A DNA stretch of 56,829 nt, taken from assembly GCA_024710355.1 (NCBI GenBank), contig JANJUX010000045.1, positions 1 to 56,829 on the forward strand, given 5' to 3'. Source of the stretch: Candidatus Rifleibacteriota bacterium. Lineage in GTDB: Bacteria; Muiribacteriota; Ozemobacteria; Ozemobacterales; Ozemobacteraceae. Positions 1 through 8,191 of the stretch are shown one piece after another. Every line of letters begins with the position of its first letter. Within the stretch, counting starts at the first letter, position 1. The notes beneath the pieces are model-generated. The model worked only from the letters and a program-made list of their open reading frames with translations, was not told the DNA's origin and made no database searches. The position numbers and the translations under genes were made by a program.

Positions 1-2
1 GC

Positions 3-611
3 GGTAACGATGGGCTGACTCTGGTTATGGTTGCCATAAACTCGTTGACTATGCTGTTTCTTTATGGCCCGCTTGGCGGCTTTCTGCTCGGTGTCGGTAA
101 ATTACCGGTTCCGTGGCAGGCTCTTCTTCTCTCAATCGGAATTTATGTCGCCCTGCCACTGATTGCCGGTTATCTGTCACGACGCTGGATCATGGCAAAC
201 AAAGGCGAAGCCTGGTTTAAAGAAAAATTCCTGCATTTTCTCACGCCGGTAACCATTCTGGCGCTTTTGACCACTCTGGTTCTGCTCTTTTCCTTCAAAG
301 GCGAAGTCATAATCGCCAACCCGCTGACAATACTCTGGATCGCAATTCCGCTGACCATTCAGACTATTTTTATTTTTATTCTGGGTTATCTGGCCGCAAG
401 AATTCTCGGCCTGAAATACGAAGACGCCGCTCCGGCGGCGATGATCGGGGCATCGAATCATTTTGAGGTTGCCATTGCCACCGCAGTAATGCTCTTCGGG
501 CTTTCTTCAGGGGCGGCTCTGGCAACGGTCGTTGGCGTTCTTATCGAAGTTCCGATCATGCTCGGTCTTGTCAGATTCTGTTTGCGCACCCGTCATTGGT
601 TCAAGGCCTGA
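3..611 (+). CDS. acr3: ACR3-family arsenite efflux permease, C-terminal part (5' truncated by window edge)
   Basis: The reading frame is open from base 3, so the gene begins before the window; about 200 C-terminal residues are visible. They form at least five hydrophobic segments. The stretch ending GFLLGV and the segment with IGASNHFEVAIATA match the second half of the ACR3 arsenite/H+ antiporter, where SNxFE-type residues lie in a broken membrane helix. ACR3 extrudes As(III) across the inner membrane. The gene ends at a strong terminator. It is read toward the leftward metal and ars operons, so arsenic genes sit on both sides of the czc operon. The internal ATG at 27 is not a plausible start because it lies inside the conserved core. 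Confidence in the family is good; the substrate is inferred. Confidence 0.85.
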   Translation, partial: GNDGLTLVMVAINSLTMLFLYGPLGGFLLGVGKLPVPWQALLLSIGIYVALPLIAGYLSRRWIMANKGEAWFKEKFLHFLTPVTILALLTTLVLLFSFKGEVIIANPLTILWIAIPLTIQTIFIFILGYLAARILGLKYEDAAPAAMIGASNHFEVAIATAVMLFGLSSGAALATVVGVLIEVPIMLGLVRFCLRTRHWFKA

Positions 612-635
612 CAAACCCGCTTTGGGCAAAAACAG

Positions 636-671
636 AAACTCCCCGCCGGCTTTCTCCGGCGGGGAGTTTTG
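636..671 (+). terminator. Rho-independent terminator after acr3
   Basis: A 14-base stem (AAACTCCCCGCCGG paired with CCGGCGGGGAGTTT) with a 6-base loop is followed by a T-rich tail. It lies 25 bases after the acr3 stop codon. Confidence 0.9.
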
Positions 672-785
672 ATTTGTGCTTTTTCAAGGCGCTTGCATCT
701 AATAGTTCACAATTCTTTTTAAGACAAGCCGACTGATATAACGGGCCGGCAGGCTGGTTGAACTTCACTGGCGCAGCGTTAATAT

Positions 786-1799
786 TCAGCAGTGGTCGCA
801 GGCACCGCCTTTGGTGGGGCAGGTTGAGTCGCTTCTTTCCCACTGGATGGTGGTGTGGGCAATTTTGAAGTGCTCGTGCAGTTCTTTGCTGGCCTGGGTG
901 ATCAGCTCGTCGTCATTGCCGTGATCGGGTTTTACCAGATGCGCTGTCAGCGCCGTCTCGGTCGTGCTCATGCCCCAGATGTGCAGATCATGCACGGCGA
1001 CAACGCCAGGCAGACCAGCGAGATAGGTGCTGACCTCCTGCGGATCGATGCCTTCGGGAACCGCGTGCAGAGCCAGGTCAAGTGACTCGCGCAGCAGACT
1101 CCAGGTGCCGATGAAGATGACGGCGGCGATGATCAGGCTGACGACCGGGTCGATCCATTGCCAGCCGGTCTGCATGATGGCGATACCGGCGATAACAACA
1201 CCGGCCGAAACCGCCGCATCGGCGGCCATGTGTAAAAAGGCACCTCTGATGTTCAGATCGTCCTTGCGGCCCGACATGAACAGCAGGGCGGTGGCCGTAT
1301 TGATGACAATACCGATGAGTGCCACCCAGATGATCGTGGCGCCGGCCACGGGCGCCGGCGCGCTGAATCTTCTGATGGCTTCCCAGGCGATGGCGCCGAT
1401 AGCTACTAGAAGCAATACGGCGTTGAACATCGCGGCGAGAATTGATGAACTGCGCAGCCCGTAAGTGCGCCTTTCAGAAGGCCGTTTCTGCGAGAGCCAG
1501 GCGGCCCCCCACGCGAGAATCAGGCCGAGGACGTCGCTGAAGTTGTGGCCGGCGTCAGCAACCAGGGCAAGTGAACCGGCAAGATAACCGTAGACTGCTT
1601 CAGCAGTGGCAAAGCCGATGTTGAGGGTGACGCCGATCGCAAAAGCGCGGCTGTAATCAACCGGGCCATGGTGATGGTGTCCATGGCCGTGGCTGTGGCT
1701 GTGGTTGTGAGCGTGACTGTGGTCGTGACTTTGATTGTGATAATGCTCGTGCCCGTGCCCGCAATCGTGGTCATGATCATGGTTGTTGTCTGTAATCAT
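786..1799 (-). CDS. czcD: Cation diffusion facilitator (CzcD/ZitB-like) with His-rich N-terminus
   Basis: This 337-residue CDF transporter should export Zn(II), Co(II) or Cd(II) from the cytoplasm in exchange for protons. The first 45 residues are mostly His, Asp and Gly (HDHDHD, HGHEHYH, HGHGHHHH), a likely metal-buffering tail. Six membrane helices follow; the transport-site motif is ADAGHNFSDV in TM2 and HMAADAAVS in TM5. The C-terminal domain carries HDLHIWGMS, typical of the CDF cytoplasmic domain, and the protein ends CDHC. The start has an AAGGAA site 6 bases upstream. It is the last gene of the leftward czc operon, 39 bases after czcA. The family call is firm; metal specificity is inferred from the operon. 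Confidence 0.93.
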   Translation of the reverse strand: MITDNNHDHDHDCGHGHEHYHNQSHDHSHAHNHSHSHGHGHHHHGPVDYSRAFAIGVTLNIGFATAEAVYGYLAGSLALVADAGHNFSDVLGLILAWGAAWLSQKRPSERRTYGLRSSSILAAMFNAVLLLVAIGAIAWEAIRRFSAPAPVAGATIIWVALIGIVINTATALLFMSGRKDDLNIRGAFLHMAADAAVSAGVVIAGIAIMQTGWQWIDPVVSLIIAAVIFIGTWSLLRESLDLALHAVPEGIDPQEVSTYLAGLPGVVAVHDLHIWGMSTTETALTAHLVKPDHGNDDELITQASKELHEHFKIAHTTIQWERSDSTCPTKGGACDHC

Positions 1800-1838
1800 T
1801 TTCGTTTCCTTCGCAGTTATTCTTGCAGCCAGATAATA

Positions 1839-4800
1839 TCATGCCCCGGGCTTTTCTTCGACGGTTGCCGCCAGGTCTTTTTCGTCACTGCCGGCAAAGA
1901 AGCTTTCGGTTACCGCAAACAGTGCTGGCAGAACAAAGAGGGTCAGCAGTGTCGAGCTTACCAGGCCACCATTAACCACCAGCGCCAGCGGTTTTTGTAT
2001 GTCGGCGCCCGAACCGTCAGAGAGAAGCATTGGCACATGGCCGATGAAAGATGTCAGGGTCGTCATCATGATGGCGCGATATCTCAGATTACATGCCTGC
2101 TTAACCGCTTCGTTCAAAGGTATGCCTTCATCAATGAGCTGGCGCAGGAAAGATATCAGCAGAACCCCGTCCTGAACTGCCACGCCCAGCAGCACGATAA
2201 AGGCGATGGCCGCAGAGACTGAGAACGTCATTTTCCAGAGCCAGAGCGCGATGATACCGCCGACCAGTGCAAACGGCAGAATAGCAATGACGAGCACCGC
2301 ATCGCGAAGTTTACCGAGTGCAATAACCAGAAGAATCATGATCATCAGCAGCACGATCGGCACTACCAGACTCAAACGCTGCATTGCCCGCTGCTGGTTT
2401 TCGAACTGGCCGCCGAGCGACAGAAAGTAACCGGTTGGCAGTTTCTTTTCGAGTGGTTCGAGACGTTCCTGCAGGTCGGCGATGAAACTGCCGAGATCAC
2501 GGTTTCTGACGTTGGTTTCGACAACCAGACTGCGAATGCCGTTCTCGCGCTTGATTTCGATCGGTATTTCAACCGGTTTCAGCCTGGCTATCTGACTGAG
2601 TGGTATCAGTTGCCCCTCAGGTGCTCTGATTTTAAGGTTCATGATGTCGCTTTCGTTTTTTCGCAGGCTTTCGGGGTAGCGTATCTGCAGAGCGAAGCGG
2701 CGCTGGCCTTCAATGATGGTCGTAACGGTGCGGCCACCGACCGCCGTTTCGATCAGATCGTTAATCTCTGATGAATTCAGCCCATAGCGTGATGCTGCCG
2801 CCCGGTCGATTTCGAGGTCTAGCTGGTTCATGCCCGAAAGCTGCGCCGATTTGGTGTCATCGGCGCCGGGTATGCCCGCAAGAACAGCTGCAACTTCGCG
2901 GGCTATTTCTGCAAGTTTGTCGAGATCGTCGCCAAAAACCTTAACCGCCACATCGCTTTTGATACCCGAAATCAACTCGTTAACGCGCAGTGCGATTGGC
3001 TGCGAGAAGGAGTGGCGCAGCCCGGGGACCTCGGCGAGAACGGTTTTGATGTTTTCGATGACTTCTTTTTTGCCGCGTCTTTGCGGAAAAGCCTCACGGG
3101 ATTTGAGCATGATGACGAAGTCTGTCTGCTCAGGGCCCATCGGGTCTTCTGATATTTCGGCGCGGCCGGTTTTGGCAACCACCGTTTCAACCTCGGGAAT
3201 CTTCATGATCAGCCGGTCGATTTCGTCGGCCACCTTGACCGAGCCGGCCAATGAAGCATTTGGCAGCCTGACGCTGTTGATCGCGATGGCACCCTCATCG
3301 AGTTCGGGCATGAAGTCGGTGCCAAGCCTTGTGGCCAGCAGTGCGGTAAAAATCAGCCCGGCGAAAGAAACTGCGATAGTTGCCCATTTAAACCTGAGAA
3401 GCAGATTCAGCAGCTTGCAGTAAAGGCGGTGAAACCAGCCCACAAATGGAAATTCATATTCTTTGCCGGCCGGAAGCAGGCTTTCGCTTACCGACGGTGT
3501 AATGATCAAAGCAACCAGCAGCGATACCAGCATCGAAATAAGCATGGTCTGCGCCAGCGGAATGAACATTTTACCTTCCATGCCCTGCAGGGTCAGCAGG
3601 GGCACAAGAATCAGGGCGACAATCAATATCGAAAACGAAACCGGTCTGACCACTTCCTGAATTGCCTGATTGATGACGGTGATACGTTTCTCGCCGGGTT
3701 TTGCGTTGGCCAGGTGGCGTCTGGCATTTTCGGCGACGATTATGCTTGCATCGACGACCATGCCGACCGAAAAGGCCAGGCCCCCGAGGCTCATCAGGTT
3801 CGAAGACATGCCGGTGAAGTCCATGATGATGAAACTGACGAGAAAGGTCAGCGGAATCGAGAACAAGACGACGATTGCCGTTCTCAGTTCTGCCAGAAAC
3901 AGAAACAGCACGAAAATAACGCAGATGCCGCCTTCAGTGATGGCGTTGATGACAGTCGCAATACAGGCCTGAATCAGTGAGGTTCTGTCGTAGAAGGGGT
4001 TGAGCTTTACCCCTTCAGGCAGAGATTTCTGAATCTGCGGAATTTTTTGTTTAACCTGATCGACGACGGTTTTTGAATTGGCGCCCTGCAGCATGATGAC
4101 CATGCCGGCGACCACTTCCCCTTTGTCGTCGCGGGTGACGCCACCCTGACGGGTCTGGGTGCCAAACGTGATTTCGGCAATATCTTTAAGCAGGATCGGT
4201 ATGCCGTTGCTGGTTTTGACGACGACGTTGCCTATATCTTCAATGTTCTTAAGCAGACCGAGCGACCTGATAAAGGTCTGCTGCCAGTCTTTGACGATAT
4301 ATGAACCGCCGGCATTGGCATTGTTGGCCTCGATAACCTCGATGACGTCTCTGAGGGTGATATTGTATTTTTCTAGGGCAGTTGGCCGGACGAGAACGTG
4401 ATACTGCTTGACGAAGCCCCCAAAGCTGTTGATCTCGGTGACTCCGGGAATAGAACGCAGCTGTGGCGCTACTACCCAGTCCTGCAGGGTGCGCAGTTCA
4501 GTCGGGTCAAGCTTGTCGCTGTCGAGAGTGTATTGAAAGACTTCGCCAAGACCGGTGCTGATCGGTGTCATTTCGGGTTCTGAACCTTCCGGCAGCGATT
4601 CTCTCGCTTCGGCGAGTCTTTCGAAAACCTGTTGTCTGGCAAAGTAGATATCGACGTCGTCTTCGAAAATGACGACTACCTGAGAAATTTCAGATTTGGA
4701 AACGGAGCGGACCTGCTTTACCTGCGGCAGACCACCCATGTGCTGCTCGATCGGAAAGGTCACCCGCTGTTCGACATCCATCGAGGTGAACCCGGGAACT

Positions 4801-4952
4801 TTTGTCAGAATCATCACCTGCACGTTGGTAACATCGGGAAACGCGTCGATTGGCAGACGATGCCACGAAACCAGGCCGGTGACAATGAGAACGAAAGTCA
4901 GAAGAAAGATGAAGAAACGCTGTGTCAGCAGAAAGTTAAACAGTCGGTTCAT
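1839..4952 (-). CDS. czcA: Heavy-metal efflux RND pump, CzcA/CusA family
   Basis: At 1037 residues this is full length for the HME branch of RND pumps, the inner-membrane engine of a tripartite exporter that moves divalent or monovalent metal ions out of the periplasm or cytoplasm using protons. It starts with a membrane helix (RFFIFLLTFVLIVTGLVSW), has the porter-domain phrase GTDFMPELDEGA, and in TM4 keeps the acidic residue of HME pumps (GMVVDASIIVAENARRHL). An AGAGGAG site precedes the ATG, 12 bases after the czcB stop, so the two are co-transcribed. Cation class (Zn/Co/Cd versus Cu/Ag) is not decided by motifs visible here; the CDF neighbour favours Zn/Co/Cd. Confidence 0.93.
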   Translation of the reverse strand: MNRLFNFLLTQRFFIFLLTFVLIVTGLVSWHRLPIDAFPDVTNVQVMILTKVPGFTSMDVEQRVTFPIEQHMGGLPQVKQVRSVSKSEISQVVVIFEDDVDIYFARQQVFERLAEARESLPEGSEPEMTPISTGLGEVFQYTLDSDKLDPTELRTLQDWVVAPQLRSIPGVTEINSFGGFVKQYHVLVRPTALEKYNITLRDVIEVIEANNANAGGSYIVKDWQQTFIRSLGLLKNIEDIGNVVVKTSNGIPILLKDIAEITFGTQTRQGGVTRDDKGEVVAGMVIMLQGANSKTVVDQVKQKIPQIQKSLPEGVKLNPFYDRTSLIQACIATVINAITEGGICVIFVLFLFLAELRTAIVVLFSIPLTFLVSFIIMDFTGMSSNLMSLGGLAFSVGMVVDASIIVAENARRHLANAKPGEKRITVINQAIQEVVRPVSFSILIVALILVPLLTLQGMEGKMFIPLAQTMLISMLVSLLVALIITPSVSESLLPAGKEYEFPFVGWFHRLYCKLLNLLLRFKWATIAVSFAGLIFTALLATRLGTDFMPELDEGAIAINSVRLPNASLAGSVKVADEIDRLIMKIPEVETVVAKTGRAEISEDPMGPEQTDFVIMLKSREAFPQRRGKKEVIENIKTVLAEVPGLRHSFSQPIALRVNELISGIKSDVAVKVFGDDLDKLAEIAREVAAVLAGIPGADDTKSAQLSGMNQLDLEIDRAAASRYGLNSSEINDLIETAVGGRTVTTIIEGQRRFALQIRYPESLRKNESDIMNLKIRAPEGQLIPLSQIARLKPVEIPIEIKRENGIRSLVVETNVRNRDLGSFIADLQERLEPLEKKLPTGYFLSLGGQFENQQRAMQRLSLVVPIVLLMIMILLVIALGKLRDAVLVIAILPFALVGGIIALWLWKMTFSVSAAIAFIVLLGVAVQDGVLLISFLRQLIDEGIPLNEAVKQACNLRYRAIMMTTLTSFIGHVPMLLSDGSGADIQKPLALVVNGGLVSSTLLTLFVLPALFAVTESFFAGSDEKDLAATVEEKPGA

Positions 4953-4964
4953 GTTTTTCTCCTC

Positions 4965-6416
4965 TTAATGAGCGCAGCCGGCGCCCATTTTGCCGCGAAG
5001 AATATCGGATTTGAGAAGAAATGAACCTTCGACAACCACTTCATCACCGGCTTTGATGCCAGAGCCGATGAAAATTGTATCACCCTGCTGACCGTCAATG
5101 GTGACATTGCGGCGAAACAGCATTGAATCATGATGTTTGATGAAAACGAACTGCTTGCCTTCGTCTTCGAGAACAGCGGCAGCCGGCAGTGCAGGTTTGG
5201 CCGCTCCTTCACCGATCTGCAGGCTGCCTTCGATAAACATACCGGGGCGTAGCAGTTCGTCAGGGTTTTTTACCGCCAGCTGAATTTCCAGCATGCGGGT
5301 TTCGGCTTTAAGACCCGCGTCAGCGCTCAATGCCTGCACGGGGAATTGAAAGCCCGGGTAGGCCTGAGTTGTGATATAGCCATTGACGGCGCCTTTTTTC
5401 AATGCTCTGACGATCGCAGGCAGGTCGGCTTCCTTGATCTGACCTACGGCGCGCAGTTGCGAAATATCGACAACATCGACGAGTGCCTGGCGTTCGCTGA
5501 CCATACCGCCAATATTGGCGTGCAGCATCAGCACCCGGCCTCTGATCGGCGATACGACCTTGAGACGGCCTTTGAACAACTGGCTGTTGCCACCGGCAGC
5601 AACGGCTTTGATTTCGCTGTCGCTGAGTCCTGAAAGTTTCAGGCGTTCTTTGCTACATTTTATCTCGATTGCGAGCAGATCGCGGGCCGCTTTGGCTTCC
5701 TGCACTGCCTGTAGAGCACCGATTTTTTTCTCGTTTAGCATCTGCTCTCTTGCGAGTTTCTTTTCGGCAAGAGCGAGTTCGGCAATCAACTTCTGCAGAT
5801 CGAGAGCCGTGTGCGAAAGTTCGGGGCTCTCGATTTCGACAAGTATCTGGCCCTGTTCGACGATTTCGCCTTTTCTGACCGGCATGGCAACGATTACGCC
5901 CGGGACCAGGCTGGAAACCGAGCGAAACAGCTGATTGTCGTTTTCGAGCTCGCCTCTGAAGGCAACTTCGTGCTTCTCGGCAGTGGTCGAGAGCGGGCTG
6001 GTTTTAAGCATTTTTTTCAGCTGCTCGGTCATTTTGACGGCGCCAAGCTCATAACGGCATTCGTCGCAGTTGATCATTTTGATCTTGTGCTCACATTCAG
6101 GCTTATAGAGCTCTTCGATGGGCATGGCAGAAAAATCAGCGTGGGCGCTGTGGTCATGGCCTGAATGATCGTGGCCCGCATGCGGGTCTACAGCAGCAGG
6201 CCGCTCATGCTCATCGTGATCGTCATGTGCGGCATGGTTGTGCCCGGCGTGTGGATCGACGGCCGGTTCAGCTTTCGGAGCGGCAGCGGCGCCGTGCCCG
6301 TGACTGCATGCTTCGCCGTGTTCGTGTGCCTGACTGAGGAGAGGGTCGGCCGGCGTGAAGATCATGACGACAGAAGCGATGAGAACGATTATCAGACTGA
6401 AATGTATTTTTTTCAT
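4965..6416 (-). CDS. czcB: CzcB-type RND periplasmic adaptor with His-rich N-terminal metal-binding region
   Basis: This is the membrane-fusion protein linking the CzcA pump to the CzcC channel. After a signal peptide (MKKIHFSLIIVLIASVVMIF) comes a region of about 80 residues rich in His (EHGEACSHGHG, DPHAGHNHAAHDDHDEHE, DPHAGHDHSGHDHSAHA), then a Cys cluster (PECEHKIKMINCDECRYE), then lipoyl/hairpin and beta-barrel domains (VVSPIRGRVLMLHANIGGMV). The start at 6416 has AGGA 9 bases upstream. An alternative ATG at 6443 overlaps the czcC stop (ATGA) but lacks a clear ribosome site. The His repeats plausibly load metal into the pump. It is 483 residues long, above the usual 380-420 because of the His/Cys insert. 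Confidence 0.9.
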   Translation of the reverse strand: MKKIHFSLIIVLIASVVMIFTPADPLLSQAHEHGEACSHGHGAAAAPKAEPAVDPHAGHNHAAHDDHDEHERPAAVDPHAGHDHSGHDHSAHADFSAMPIEELYKPECEHKIKMINCDECRYELGAVKMTEQLKKMLKTSPLSTTAEKHEVAFRGELENDNQLFRSVSSLVPGVIVAMPVRKGEIVEQGQILVEIESPELSHTALDLQKLIAELALAEKKLAREQMLNEKKIGALQAVQEAKAARDLLAIEIKCSKERLKLSGLSDSEIKAVAAGGNSQLFKGRLKVVSPIRGRVLMLHANIGGMVSERQALVDVVDISQLRAVGQIKEADLPAIVRALKKGAVNGYITTQAYPGFQFPVQALSADAGLKAETRMLEIQLAVKNPDELLRPGMFIEGSLQIGEGAAKPALPAAAVLEDEGKQFVFIKHHDSMLFRRNVTIDGQQGDTIFIGSGIKAGDEVVVEGSFLLKSDILRGKMGAGCAH

Positions 6417-6439
6417 GGCGGTGTTTCCTGCTTTAATGT

Positions 6440-7684
6440 TCATTTGCTTTCAGGGGCGGCGGAACGCCCATGAAAGCTGGTCAGGTTCTCGATGGCGGCG
6501 GCAGACTGGTATAGTTCTTCAAGTTTTTGCAGATAGCTCTGCTTCTGGCTGAGATATTCCTTCTGTGCCTGCAGAACGACGATCTGGTCAGTTTTGCCAA
6601 GCTGGTAGCCAGCCAGCGCAAGCTCGAACAGGTGCATTGCTCCGGGAACAATCTGGTCACGCAGTCTGGTGATCTGGCTTTGCAGACGCCTGAAACGCTG
6701 CAGTTCGCTCTGCAGGTTCAGGCTCAGTTCTCTGAGTAGATTGGCTTTTTCAAGTTCAATGCGTTCAGCGTCCTTTTTCAGAGCGGCCCTTTCGCCTCGG
6801 GTGGCGCGTGAACCCGGCAGTTCGGCTGAAATCCCGATCAGAAAGTCATTGGAACCGTTTTCGCGGGCATGTTTTGCTCCGGCGACCAGGCTCCAGCTCG
6901 GCTGACTTTCAGCGCGCAGCAGGTTCAGACGAGCCTGGGTTCTGGTTATTTCGTTTTCCCGCATTGCCAGGTCGGGGTGCGAGCTGGCGATTATGCTGCG
7001 CAGGGTTTCGAAATCCGGAAATTCAAGTTCGGTGGTGATCGAACCCACCACTTCGAAGTCTTCGATAGTTGCGAGGCCCATGGCAGTTGTCAGCTCAGCT
7101 TTTGCATCTTCGAGATCGCCCTGCAACGTCTGCTGCTCAAGTTGTGAATGCTGCAGGACCAGTTCGGCCTGAAACACTTCCTGTTCGGCGACTGAACCAG
7201 ATTCGTGCATGATTTTTGCCGCATCGAGAAGTTTCTGGGCATTTTCGATGTTTTCACGGGCTTCATCAACCAGACTGGTCAAGACCAGCGCCCGGTGAAA
7301 GGCACGCGAAACCTGGCTCATGATCAGCCAGCGGGTAGCACCCTTTTCAAGATGGCTGAGGCCGACCTGTGCTTGTGCCAGAGCTTTTTTTGCCCTGACA
7401 ACGCGGGCATTCTGAAGCGGCACAGAAAATTCAATTGTGGTTTCAAGATCATTAAAGCCTGATTTGCCGCCGAAGTTTTCGGTTGAAATGTCGAGGCTGT
7501 TCGGGCCTTTTGCCGATGCGTCGACCGTTTCAAGCTCACGGGCAACAATATTCAGGCCGTGCAGTTTCAATGAAGGGTGCTGCTCAGCAGTATCGAGCGC
7601 TTCAGACAGGGTCAGCGCCTGACAAGCCGAAGAAACAGCGTGTAGGATGAGAATAAGAATGAAACAGCGCAGAAAAACGCGCAT
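6440..7684 (-). CDS. czcC: TolC-family outer-membrane channel, CzcC-like
   Basis: This 414-residue outer-membrane factor has a signal peptide (MRVFLRCFILILILHAVSSA) and the two repeated long helical regions of the TolC fold, for example the pattern ending LAGYQLGKTDQIVVLQAQKEYL. It should form the outer-membrane exit duct of the CzcCBA complex. The start is fixed by a GGAGGT site 6 bases before the ATG at 7684. An in-frame upstream extension to 7816 would overlap the preceding gene and has no signal peptide, so it was rejected. It is coupled to czcB. Assignment to CzcC rather than another TolC relies on operon position. Confidence 0.88.
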   Translation of the reverse strand: MRVFLRCFILILILHAVSSACQALTLSEALDTAEQHPSLKLHGLNIVARELETVDASAKGPNSLDISTENFGGKSGFNDLETTIEFSVPLQNARVVRAKKALAQAQVGLSHLEKGATRWLIMSQVSRAFHRALVLTSLVDEARENIENAQKLLDAAKIMHESGSVAEQEVFQAELVLQHSQLEQQTLQGDLEDAKAELTTAMGLATIEDFEVVGSITTELEFPDFETLRSIIASSHPDLAMRENEITRTQARLNLLRAESQPSWSLVAGAKHARENGSNDFLIGISAELPGSRATRGERAALKKDAERIELEKANLLRELSLNLQSELQRFRRLQSQITRLRDQIVPGAMHLFELALAGYQLGKTDQIVVLQAQKEYLSQKQSYLQKLEELYQSAAAIENLTSFHGRSAAPESK

Positions 7685-7727
7685 AAATACCTCCGCTTTG
7701 CTTTTCAGTGAATAAAGTGGTTCTGAG

Positions 7728-8078
7728 TCAGCAGGCGGGGTCGATCGGAGGTTTGAAAAAGTCTTCGGAGACCAGAGGCAGAGCGAATGTGCTTCTGTCA
7801 GGCCTGAAAAACTCAATTCTGGCGATGTGAAGAAAATTTAAGCCGGCAGTGCTGATAAAGCTGGTGCCCTGGCTGCATGAGAGACTTGAGCAGGCGTGAT
7901 GGTCAGAATGGCAGTCTTCGGTGTGGCAACCGCAGGCAAAGGCCTCAGCTTCGGCATGAGAGTGCAGGTTGTCTGCCCCGTGAAAAATTTCATGCCCGAC
8001 GCCCTGCAACAGCGTTGCCACTGCTATAACCAGCAGCAGCGACGCAAAAACCCGGCACCAGCGACGAAAATACTGCAA
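7728..8078 (-). CDS. Small exported His/Cys-rich protein heading the czc operon (CzcI-like)
   Basis: The product has 116 residues. A positively charged start and a hydrophobic helix (VFASLLLVIAVATLLQGV) are followed by His and Cys residues (HEIFHGADNLHSHAE, CGCHTEDCHSDHHAC), and it ends FFKPPIDPAC. This matches the general form of the small periplasmic proteins, often called CzcI or DUF2946-like, that precede czcCBA genes and are thought to sense or buffer metal. The start is TTG, chosen because AGGAG lies 6 bases upstream. It is 43 bases before czcC. The family match is by form and context, not by a signature I can prove. Confidence 0.7.
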   Translation of the reverse strand: MQYFRRWCRVFASLLLVIAVATLLQGVGHEIFHGADNLHSHAEAEAFACGCHTEDCHSDHHACSSLSCSQGTSFISTAGLNFLHIARIEFFRPDRSTFALPLVSEDFFKPPIDPAC

Positions 8079-8107
8079 TACTTTCTCCTGAATACAACTC
8101 TACAGGA

Positions 8108-8113
8108 ATTATA
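8108..8113 (-). promoter_or_regulatory. Probable -10 box of the czc operon
   Basis: TATAAT is read on the minus strand, about 30 bases upstream of the TTG start of the first czc gene. The -35 region is weak (CGACAA at 18 bases), as is common for metal-regulated promoters. A regulator binding site was not recognised. Confidence 0.5.
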
Positions 8114-8191
8114 GCAGAAAAATTGAATGAATTGTCGGTTTTAATGAAAGTTCAGGCGGATCTGCAACCGCTATTTCTGCAAATCAGATTA

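Noticed and set aside
1668..2222. A 184-codon plus-strand frame antisense to the CDF His-rich tail and the end of czcA
   Set aside because: Its Val/Met-rich start is just the complement of His/Asp codons; no ribosome site or family match.
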